A stretch of 7,938 nucleotides of DNA, taken from assembly GCA_017883355.1 (NCBI GenBank), contig JADGNS010000172.1, positions 1 through 7,938 of the forward strand. The letters are read 5' to 3'. Origin of the DNA: Candidatus Solibacter sp. Its GTDB lineage: Bacteria > Acidobacteriota > Terriglobia > Bryobacterales > Bryobacteraceae. The notes beneath the pieces are model-generated. The model was not told where the DNA came from. It did no database searches and saw only the letters and a program-made list of their open reading frames with translations. Shown one piece after another: positions 1 through 4,941 of the stretch (position 1 is the first letter of the stretch; each line of letters opens with the position of its first letter). Made by a program: the position numbers and the translations under genes.

Positions 1-411
1 CTCGAACTCGGCGTCGCCGCCGAAAAGTGGGCGCGCAAGATCCTCCATCCCCCTTCCCGCGCCGAGAAACTCGGCATCAAGCCCGGCCTCACCGTGCGCC
101 TCGCCGGCGAGTTCGACCACGAATTCCTCGACGAATTGCGCAACGTCGAAACCGTGGCCGAAAAGGCCAAAGCCGACCTGATCTTCCTCGCCGCCCCGCT
201 CCGCCAGGCGCTGGCCCAGATCCCGAAACTCGCCGCCACGCTCAAGCCGGCCGGCGCGCTTTGGGTGGTCTACCCCAAGGGAGTCCAGGTCATCCGTGAA
301 ATCGAAGTCCTCGATGCCGGCCGCGCCGCCGGCCTCAAGGACACAAAAGTTGCCGCCTTCTCGCCCACCCACACCGCCCTGCGCTTCGTGATCCCGGTGG
401 CGGCGCGGTAA
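1..411 (+). CDS. DUF3052-like domain protein, 3' end (5' part outside window)
   Basis: The frame is open from base 1 and stops at TAA 409-411, so 136 C-terminal residues are visible and the start lies upstream. The fragment begins with a short helical-looking lead (residues 1-20), followed by KLGIKPG (23-29), a central ADLIFL strand (58-63), GALWVVYPKG (85-94) and a final segment GLKDTKVAAF..THTALRFV (111-130). From memory this order (KLGxKPG, ADLxxxF, GALWVxxPKG, GL.D.KV..T.ALKFV) matches the DUF3052 family, a small Rossmann-like domain of unknown function. The lead before KLGIKPG suggests that the domain is the C-terminal part of a longer, fused protein. An internal ATG at 94 falls after the KLGIKPG motif, so it is not a plausible start. 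No clear terminator follows. The function is unknown; the family call is moderately sure. Confidence 0.72.
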   Translation, partial: LELGVAAEKWARKILHPPSRAEKLGIKPGLTVRLAGEFDHEFLDELRNVETVAEKAKADLIFLAAPLRQALAQIPKLAATLKPAGALWVVYPKGVQVIREIEVLDAGRAAGLKDTKVAAFSPTHTALRFVIPVAAR

Positions 412-422
412 GGGAGCGTCAC

Positions 423-457
423 GACATGGTACCATCGTCTTGTGATATTTAAATCAC
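423..457 (+). promoter_or_regulatory. Candidate promoter/operator of the toxin-antitoxin pair
   Basis: Two palindromes lie just upstream of the toxin start. ATGGTACCAT (426-435) is a perfect 10-base palindrome, flanked by GAC and GTC arms (423-425 and 437-439, one base out of register). GTGAT (442-446) and ATCAC (453-457) form a second inverted repeat around ATTTAA. An extended -10-like sequence, TGT followed by GATATT (441-449), overlaps the second repeat; I see no good -35. Toxin-antitoxin operons are usually repressed by their antitoxin or by the complex binding such sites, so an operator is a reasonable inference, though short palindromes can occur by chance. Confidence 0.35.
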
Positions 458-476
458 TCGGTGTACTGGACGGCCT

Positions 477-803
477 GTGGAACCGATTGCCAGAAAAGCC
501 AGGAACTACCGGAACGCTGCCGGCAAGAGCCCTTTCCGAGAGTGGATCCTGCGGAAGCTTGACGTCGACGTGCGCAACAGGATCAACGCCAGAATCAGGC
601 GCATCGAGCAGAACGGAAACTACGGAGATTGTGAGCCAGTTGGGAACGGTGTATACGAACTGAAGCTCGATACCGGGCCTGGGTACAGGATCTATTTCGG
701 AATTGACGGCGATCAGATCATTCTGCTCGGCGGCGGAGACAAGGATACCCAGGATTCCGATATCAGGAAAGCACAGGAGTGCTGGGGGAACTACAATGCC
801 TAA
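477..803 (+). CDS. Type II toxin, RelE/HigB superfamily (HI1419-like addiction module killer)
   Basis: The product is 108 residues, the usual size for this family. The core shows GNYGDCEPVGNGVYELKL (47-64) running into GPGYRIYFG (67-75) and then GGGDKDTQDSDI (85-96). These are hallmarks of the phage-Gp49/HI1419 branch of RelE/HigB-type toxins, with a W at position 23 in the N-terminal helix. Members studied are ribosome-dependent mRNA endonucleases that block translation until bound by the antitoxin; this activity is inferred here. The start is GTG at 477: an in-frame stop at 450-452 rules out a more distant start, and the protein from 477 has the family's typical N-terminus (aromatic-containing RNYRNAAGKSPFREW). 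There is no strong Shine-Dalgarno. The gene overlaps the antitoxin by 8 bases, so the two are translationally coupled. GC is lower than in the flanking genes. The usual LLCGGDK of the family, as I remember it, reads LLGGGDK here. Confidence 0.9.
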   Translation: MEPIARKARNYRNAAGKSPFREWILRKLDVDVRNRINARIRRIEQNGNYGDCEPVGNGVYELKLDTGPGYRIYFGIDGDQIILLGGGDKDTQDSDIRKAQECWGNYNA

Positions 804-1113
804 GCGAACAACGGACTTTCGCGAAGACCTGCTGGGAGATTTGGCCGATCCACAAGAGGCCGCATCTTACTTGAATGCCGCACTGGAGGACTCCGAGGAG
901 ATGTTTCTGGTGGCTCTTCGCGATGTCGCGGAAGCCAGGCAAATGGCCAAGGTTGCCGAGTCGGCGGGCGTCGCCAGAGAATCGGTTTACCGGATGCTCA
1001 CCGCCACGGGAAATCCAACCTACAGCAGCCTCATTGGTATCCTTCGGGCTGTCGGCCTGAAGATCTTTATTCAAGCGGATGTCAGTGCTCAAGCACCCGC
1101 ACCGCCAAAATGA
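796..1113 (+). CDS. Antitoxin, HI1420-like addiction module antidote (HTH)
   Basis: The product is 105 residues. The N-terminal part has DPQEAASYLNAALED (18-32), a typical opening of the HI1420 antidote family. A helix-turn-helix of the lambda-repressor/Xre kind follows at about 50-90: MAKVAESAGVARESVYRML, then TGNPTYSSLIGIL and AVGLKI. This protein should neutralise the toxin encoded just upstream and bind DNA to repress the pair; both roles come from family knowledge. The start is ATG 796, inside the last codons of the toxin gene, with a purine-rich GGGGGAA (784-790) about five bases upstream as ribosome binding site. A longer in-frame reading from 703 would lie wholly in the toxin gene and is not needed. 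The C-terminal tail (AQAPAPPK) is low-complexity. Toxin-first order is typical of this family and the reverse of most type II systems. Confidence 0.9.
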   Translation: MPKRTTDFREDLLGDLADPQEAASYLNAALEDSEEMFLVALRDVAEARQMAKVAESAGVARESVYRMLTATGNPTYSSLIGILRAVGLKIFIQADVSAQAPAPPK

Positions 1114-1145
1114 GAATAGTCCGCACGTAGTGATTGGCACGAACG

Positions 1146-1168
1146 CTTTGCGCGGGATGGGCGCAAAG
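1146..1168 (+). terminator. Hairpin after the toxin-antitoxin pair (possible terminator)
   Basis: CTTTGCGC (1146-1153) and GCGCAAAG (1161-1168) pair perfectly over 8 bases around a 7-base loop. It lies 32 bases after the antitoxin stop. No T-run follows, so it is not a classic intrinsic terminator. It could block exonucleases, assist Rho-dependent termination, or be part of a small repeat. The hairpin is seen directly; the role is inferred. Confidence 0.4.
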
Positions 1169-1224
1169 GCTGACACGCCCGATGCCGCAACACCGGCGGG
1201 GGGCGCATCCCGGCAGTCCCGCGC

Positions 1225-1230
1225 TAGAAT
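1225..1230 (+). promoter_or_regulatory. Candidate -10 box (TAGAAT) for the amidohydrolase, leaderless layout
   Basis: TAGAAT matches the bacterial -10 consensus at five of six positions and ends 6 bases before the ATG at 1237. Transcription usually starts about seven bases after a -10 box, which would place the first mRNA base at or beside the start codon. No Shine-Dalgarno is visible before that ATG, which fits leaderless initiation. No convincing -35 hexamer is present at the expected distance. Sequence seen; use as a promoter inferred. Confidence 0.45.
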
Positions 1231-1236
1231 CTACAA

Positions 1237-2532
1237 ATGCACCGAATCCTGCTCGCGCTACTAGCGATCTGCTTTTCGCTATCCGCCGCCGACAAGAGCT
1301 ACGTCCTCAAAGCCGCCCACATGTTCGACGGTAAGAGCGATCATGTGGTCTCCCCCGGCCTGGTCGTGGTCACCAACGGGAAGATCACCGCCGTCGGCGC
1401 CAAAGCCGCTTTCCCCGCCGGCGCCGAAACCATCGATCTCGGCGACGCCACCCTGCTCCCCGGCCTGATCGACGCGCACACCCACCTCACTTACCCCTAC
1501 GAGCGCGACTACCGTAACGAGGAACTGAACGCTCTCAAGAAGAACATCCCGGAGCGCACGCTCGATGCCGTCGATATCGTACGCCGTACCCTGATGGCAG
1601 GCTTCACCACGGTGCGCGACGTGGGAGCGGGCGATTACATCGATGTCGGCCTGCGCAACGCCATCGCCGCCGGCAAGATTCCCGGCCCGCGCATGCTGGT
1701 GGCCGTCAACGCCATCGGCGCCACCGGCGGGCATTGCGACTCCTCCGCCGGGTTCGCCCCCAACATCTTCGGCCGCGAAACCGGCATCGCCGACGGCGTC
1801 ATCAACGGCCCGGACCAGGCGCGCCAGGCCGTACGCTACAACATCAAATACGGCGCCGACGTCATCAAGACCTGCGCCACCGGCGGCGTCCTCTCCCTCA
1901 CCGACGACGTCGATACCCCGCAGCTCACGCAGGCCGAGCTCGACGCCCTGGTGGCCGAAGCGCACGCCCTGCGCCGCAAAACCGCCGCCCACGCCCACGG
2001 CGCAACCGGCGCCAAGATCGCCATCCGCGCCGGCATCGACTCCATCGAACACGGCAGCTTCCTCGACGACGAAGCCCTCGACATGATGAAATCCCGCGGC
2101 ACATACTACGTCCCGACGCTGATGGCCGCCGAAGGACTCAAGGAACGTCTCACCGATGGCTACCTGCCCCCCGTGATCGCGGCAAAGGCGCGCCAGGCCA
2201 TCGCCGCGCTCGATGCCACGGTTCGCAAAGCCATCGCCCGCGGCGTCAAGGTGGTGGTGGGCACCGATGCCACCGTCTATCCGCACGGCCGCAACGCCGA
2301 AGAGTTCCACTTGCTGGTGAACCTGGGGATGAAGCCCATCGACGCGCTCAAGGCCGGCACTTCCCTGGACGCCGAACTCCTCGGCGTGGCCGACCGTACC
2401 GGCTCCCTGGAAGCCGGGAAATTGGCCGATATCGTCGCCTGTCCCGGCAATCCCGAGGAGAACATCCGGCAGGTGGAAAACATACGCTTTGTGATGAAAG
2501 ACGGTGTGGTCTACCGCAAATCCGGGGACTGA
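1237..2532 (+). CDS. Secreted metal-dependent amidohydrolase, Xaa-Pro dipeptidase-like
   Basis: This 431-residue protein belongs to the amidohydrolase superfamily (TIM-barrel metal hydrolases). A signal peptide is clear: MHR, a hydrophobic run (4-16), then an SAA-type cleavage site near residue 18. The small beta-domain with TNGKITAVG (46-54) comes next. Metal ligands can be placed: H81 and H83 in LIDAHTHL, K211 in VIKTCATGG (the carboxylated lysine of binuclear members), H252/H254 in AAHAHG, H272 in SIEHG and D344 in GTDA. FTTVRDVG (123-130) and GSLEAGKLADIV near the C-terminus are also typical. The set is complete, so the enzyme should be active. The closest group I recognise is the prolidase/Xaa-Arg dipeptidase (Sgx9260, Cc2672) type, which cleaves dipeptides or their N-acyl derivatives; the true substrate cannot be read from sequence. 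C12 is not in a proper lipobox (I at -1), so the protein is probably soluble in the periplasm. Confidence 0.92.
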   Translation: MHRILLALLAICFSLSAADKSYVLKAAHMFDGKSDHVVSPGLVVVTNGKITAVGAKAAFPAGAETIDLGDATLLPGLIDAHTHLTYPYERDYRNEELNALKKNIPERTLDAVDIVRRTLMAGFTTVRDVGAGDYIDVGLRNAIAAGKIPGPRMLVAVNAIGATGGHCDSSAGFAPNIFGRETGIADGVINGPDQARQAVRYNIKYGADVIKTCATGGVLSLTDDVDTPQLTQAELDALVAEAHALRRKTAAHAHGATGAKIAIRAGIDSIEHGSFLDDEALDMMKSRGTYYVPTLMAAEGLKERLTDGYLPPVIAAKARQAIAALDATVRKAIARGVKVVVGTDATVYPHGRNAEEFHLLVNLGMKPIDALKAGTSLDAELLGVADRTGSLEAGKLADIVACPGNPEENIRQVENIRFVMKDGVVYRKSGD

Positions 2533-2556
2533 ACCGACCCCCACCCACGCGAGGGG

Positions 2557-2579
2557 TATCAGATTTGTTAATATTGATA
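2557..2579 (+). promoter_or_regulatory. AT-rich candidate promoter/operator before the glycosyltransferase
   Basis: This is a marked AT-rich island in a GC-rich window. TAATAT (2569-2574) resembles a -10 box but no good -35 is seen. TATCA (2557-2561) and TGATA (2575-2579) form an inverted repeat with a 13-base spacer that brackets it, which could be an operator. If TAATAT is the -10 box, transcription would begin near 2581, just after the ATG at 2579, which argues for the ATG at 2615 as the real start. Confidence 0.35.
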
Positions 2580-2589
2580 TGCCCCCGGT

Positions 2590-2612
2590 AGACCGGATCC
2601 GTGCCGGTTTTT
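2590..2612 (+). terminator. Terminator-like hairpin with T-run, directly before the glycosyltransferase ATG
   Basis: ACCGG (2592-2596) pairs with CCGGT (2604-2608) around the 7-base loop ATCCGTG. A G-T wobble and an A-T pair extend the stem to 2590-2610. Five T residues occupy 2608-2612, partly in the stem, as in intrinsic terminators, though the stem is short. It lies 58 bases after the amidohydrolase stop and ends two bases before ATG 2615. It may end the upstream transcript or attenuate the downstream one. Confidence 0.4.
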
Positions 2613-2614
2613 CT

Positions 2615-4225
2615 ATGTCGTCAAGTTTATTGCTTGCCTTGCTGGTAAACCGTTCTCCCGCGGAACGGCTGATTCAGAATATCCTCCACAACCCTTTCGC
2701 TGGAATTCACCAGTTGGCGTGGTTCGATTGGGCGATGCTCATCCCCTACTTCACCGTGCTGATCATCCTCTCCATCTACGGTTTGCATCGCTACGACATC
2801 ATCCGCACTTATTTCAAGCACAAGAAAAACAAGACCATCGCACCGGCGAAGCGCTTCGACCAACTGCCCCGCGTCACCATCCAACTGCCGCTCTACAACG
2901 AGCGCTACGTGGTGGAACGCCTGATCGAAGAGACCATCAAGATGGACTACCCCAGGGAGTTGCTCCAGATCCAGGTGCTGGACGATTCCACCGACGACAC
3001 CGCGCCCTTTGCCGGCGCACTGGTGGAACGCTACCGCACGCTGGGCTACCCCATCGAGTATCACCACCGCACGAATCGCCACGGTTTTAAAGCGGGCGCG
3101 CTCCAGGAAGGGCTGAAGAGCGCCACCGGGGAAATGGTGGCCGTCTTCGACGCCGATTTCATCCCTCCCACGGACTTCCTGACGCGCACGATTCACTACT
3201 TCACAGATCCCACCGTGGGCGTGGTGCAAACGCGCTGGAGCTACCTGAACCGCGACTACAACTTCCTCACTGAAGTGGAAGGCATGCTGCTGGACGGCCA
3301 TTTCATCCTGGAGCACGGCGCCCGCTCCTGCGCGGGATATTTCTTCAACTTCAACGGAACGGCCGGCATTCTGCGCGTGGCCATGATCGCCGATGCCGGC
3401 GGCTGGCAGCACGATACCCTCACCGAGGATTCCGACCTCAGCTATCGCGCGCAGTTGAAGGGCTGGCGCTTCATGTACGTCCCCGGCCTGGATTGCCCCT
3501 CGGAGCTGCCCGTCGAAATGCACGGCTTCCAGGTGCAGCAATCGCGCTGGGCCAAGGGCTTGACGCAGGTCGCGATGAAACTGCTGCCCTCCATCCTGCG
3601 AGCGCCCATCTCGCGCCGCATCAAGATGGAAGCCTTCATGCACCTCACGCCCAATATCACCTACCCGATGATGATCGTGGTCTCGGCGCTGATGCTGCCG
3701 GTCATGATCGTGCGCTTCTACATGGGCGTCTGGCAGATGATGTTTCTGGATCTGCCGCTGATTGTGGCGTCCTTCTGGTCGATCTCATTGTTCTACGTGG
3801 TGGCGCAGCGTGAGCTCTACCCCAAGAATTGGAAGCGCTCGATTCTGATGCTGCCCATGCTGATGGCCGTCGGCGTGGGTCTCACGATCATCAATACCCG
3901 CGCCGTGCTGGAAGCCCTGTTCGGCATCGAGACCAGCTTTGTGCGCACACCGAAATTCGCCATCGGCGAGCGGCCCATGAAGCTGGAGAACAAACAGTAC
4001 CGCGCGCGCAGCGGCTGGCTGCCTTACCTGGAAATCGCCGTCGGGACATACTTCCTGGGCATGGTCGTGTTCGCCATCACCACGTACAACTTCCTTTCGA
4101 TCCCGTTCCTGGCGCTGTTTGTTTTCGGCTACTACTGGGCCGGCTTCACCACGCTCTACCAGGAGCACCAGAACCGCCTGCGTTGGCTGCGGGCCCGCAA
4201 TTTGGAACTGGCCCGCCAGGCATAG
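2615..4225 (+). CDS. Membrane GT2 glycosyltransferase, cellulose/mannan synthase-like
   Basis: From ATG 2615 the product is 536 residues. It is a processive-type family 2 glycosyltransferase: VTIQLPLYNE (87-96), the nucleotide-binding DDSTDD (123-128), the metal-binding DAD in VAVFDADF (179-181), TED (270-272) as catalytic base region, and QQSRW (308-312) fitting the QxxRW motif that marks synthases that extend a chain. One membrane helix precedes the catalytic domain (about 38-57), and four or five follow it (about 349-368, 377-397, 408-427, 471-511). The nearest group I recognise is the cellulose synthase A2-like/CslA glucomannan synthase set; the sugar cannot be told from sequence. It would add sugars from a nucleotide-sugar at the cytoplasmic membrane. 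No PilZ domain or BcsB-like partner is visible nearby. Other in-frame starts are ATG 2579 (548 aa) and GTG 2504 (573 aa, inside the previous gene). 2615 fits best because the protein then begins close to its first hydrophobic segment; none of the starts has a good Shine-Dalgarno. Confidence 0.88.
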   Translation: MSSSLLLALLVNRSPAERLIQNILHNPFAGIHQLAWFDWAMLIPYFTVLIILSIYGLHRYDIIRTYFKHKKNKTIAPAKRFDQLPRVTIQLPLYNERYVVERLIEETIKMDYPRELLQIQVLDDSTDDTAPFAGALVERYRTLGYPIEYHHRTNRHGFKAGALQEGLKSATGEMVAVFDADFIPPTDFLTRTIHYFTDPTVGVVQTRWSYLNRDYNFLTEVEGMLLDGHFILEHGARSCAGYFFNFNGTAGILRVAMIADAGGWQHDTLTEDSDLSYRAQLKGWRFMYVPGLDCPSELPVEMHGFQVQQSRWAKGLTQVAMKLLPSILRAPISRRIKMEAFMHLTPNITYPMMIVVSALMLPVMIVRFYMGVWQMMFLDLPLIVASFWSISLFYVVAQRELYPKNWKRSILMLPMLMAVGVGLTIINTRAVLEALFGIETSFVRTPKFAIGERPMKLENKQYRARSGWLPYLEIAVGTYFLGMVVFAITTYNFLSIPFLALFVFGYYWAGFTTLYQEHQNRLRWLRARNLELARQA

Positions 4226-4283
4226 AGCGAAATCGGGGACAGCAGCCAGCACTGGCGAGAATAGCCGAATAGCCCCTGGACTT

Positions 4284-4299
4284 CGCCCCTCGCGGGGTG
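4284..4299 (+). terminator. Short GC hairpin after the glycosyltransferase
   Basis: CGCCCC (4284-4289) and GGGGTG (4294-4299) form a 6-base stem (one G-T wobble) around TCGC. No T-run follows. Just before it lies a tandem direct repeat, GAATAGCC at 4259-4266 and again at 4267-4274. The hairpin sits between the glycosyltransferase stop and the Shine-Dalgarno of the next gene, so it may act as a weak terminator or an mRNA-end stabiliser. Confidence 0.3.
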
Positions 4300-4311
4300 C
4301 ACAATATCCCC

Positions 4312-4316
4312 GGAGG
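4312..4316 (+). promoter_or_regulatory. Shine-Dalgarno GGAGG of the YbaK-family gene
   Basis: A perfect GGAGG ends 6 bases before ATG 4323. It fixes that ATG as the start even though the reading frame is open further upstream. It is the strongest ribosome binding site in the window. An AT-rich ACAATAT (4301-4307) just ahead might be a -10 element, but it has no clear -35. Confidence 0.8.
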
Positions 4317-4322
4317 TTCTGC

Positions 4323-4811
4323 ATGCCCATCCTAGGTAAACTGCAAGAATTTCTTGACCTGAGCGGTGTCGCCTACACGCGCACGGTCCATCCCCTGGCC
4401 TACACGGCCCGGGAAGTTGCCTGCGTCGAACACGTGCCGCCCCAGGAGGTCGCCAAGGTAGTGATCGTGATTGCCAGCGGCGAGTACAAGATGCTGGTGC
4501 TGCCCGCCAGCAAGGTGGTGGATTTTCAGGAAGTGCGCGACGCCCTGGGCTGCAATACGGCGCGCCTCGCCACCGAGACGGAACTGGCGCGCATCTTCCC
4601 CGATTGCGATCTCGGCGCCATGCCGCCCTTCGGCAACCTGTACAACATGAAAGTGCTGATGGACGCCAATCTTCTGGCTGACGAGAAAATCGTTTTCAAT
4701 GCCGGCACGCACCGCGACGTGGTCCATCTCCGCCAGGAAGATTATCGGCGTCTCGTCAAGCCCGAGGTAGTCCATCTGGCACGGGAAGTAGTCCTCCAGC
4801 GCGGCTGGTAG
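4323..4811 (+). CDS. YbaK/ProRS-type aminoacyl-tRNA deacylase
   Basis: The 162-residue product has the fold signature of the YbaK/EbsC/ProX family, free-standing relatives of the proline-tRNA synthetase editing domain. Seen in order: YTRTVHPLAYTAREVA (18-33), K45 in PPQEVAKVVIV at the position of the conserved catalytic lysine of YbaK, a KMLVLPASKVVDF strand (56-68), TETELARIFPDCDLGAMPPFG (84-104) with the family's G-x-PPFG turn, and IVFNAGTHRDVVHL (123-136). Family members hydrolyse mischarged tRNA in the cytoplasm (for example Cys-tRNA-Pro or Ala-tRNA-Pro); which one applies here cannot be decided. The length is normal. It starts 97 bases after the glycosyltransferase stop with its own ribosome binding site, and there is no functional link to that neighbour. 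Confidence 0.87.
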   Translation: MPILGKLQEFLDLSGVAYTRTVHPLAYTAREVACVEHVPPQEVAKVVIVIASGEYKMLVLPASKVVDFQEVRDALGCNTARLATETELARIFPDCDLGAMPPFGNLYNMKVLMDANLLADEKIVFNAGTHRDVVHLRQEDYRRLVKPEVVHLAREVVLQRGW

Positions 4812-4831
4812 AATCGCAGACACATCGTGAA

Positions 4832-4877
4832 GGCATGTCCGAGCTTCGCTCGGATGCACAAGGCGGAGCCTTATGCC
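4832..4877 (+). repeat. REP-like intergenic element able to form a three-way junction
   Basis: The outer arms GGCAT (4832-4836) and ATGCC (4873-4877) are complementary. Inside them are two perfect hairpins: TCCGAGC-TTC-GCTCGGA (4838-4854) and AAGGC-GGA-GCCTT (4860-4872). Two tandem hairpins closed by an outer stem, lying between genes, resemble REP/BIME-type palindromic elements, which occur in many copies and may be spread by a REP-associated tyrosine transposase. The structure is seen directly; copy number and mobility cannot be judged from one copy. It could also act as a 3' mRNA stabiliser or terminator for the YbaK-family gene, whose stop codon is 20 bases upstream. Confidence 0.6.
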
Positions 4878-4884
4878 ACGGGAG

Positions 4885-4913
4885 TTGACACGCGCACCCT
4901 AAAGAGGTAAGAC
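4885..4913 (+). promoter_or_regulatory. Candidate sigma-70 promoter of the M14 peptidase gene
   Basis: A perfect TTGACA (4885-4890) is followed after 17 bases by TAAGAC (4908-4913), a weak -10 with three of six matches. Transcription would begin near 4920, leaving about a 20-base leader that contains AAGGA (4929-4933) as ribosome binding site 8 bases before ATG 4942. The -35 and spacing are good; the -10 is the weak point. Confidence 0.45.
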
Positions 4914-4941
4914 TTTGAGATCCCAGGGAAGGATCTCAACT

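Noticed and set aside
442..663. Frame of 73 residues starting at GTG 442, overlapping the toxin
   Set aside because: It runs out of frame with the clearly conserved toxin and has Ser/Thr/Gly-rich low-information sequence.
1264..1275. Cys12 of the amidohydrolase as a lipobox cysteine
   Set aside because: The residue before it is Ile, not Gly/Ala/Ser, and a standard SAA cleavage site lies a few residues later.
1279..2544. A 421-residue minus-strand frame over the amidohydrolase
   Set aside because: Same antisense effect: Gly/Val/Asp/His-rich with no motif, while the + strand encodes a full amidohydrolase active site.
2504..2578. Extension of the glycosyltransferase to a GTG at 2504
   Set aside because: It would overlap the end of the amidohydrolase by 29 bases and add a Pro/Thr/Arg-rich stretch unlike a transferase N-terminus.
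2627..3643. A 338-residue minus-strand frame over the glycosyltransferase
   Set aside because: Lies wholly antisense to conserved GT2 motifs, with no recognisable domain or ribosome binding site of its own.
4809..4814. TAGAAT as a promoter -10 box
   Set aside because: It overlaps the stop codon of the YbaK-family gene, has no -35, and points into the hairpin element about 130 bases ahead of the next gene, which has a better TTGACA site.
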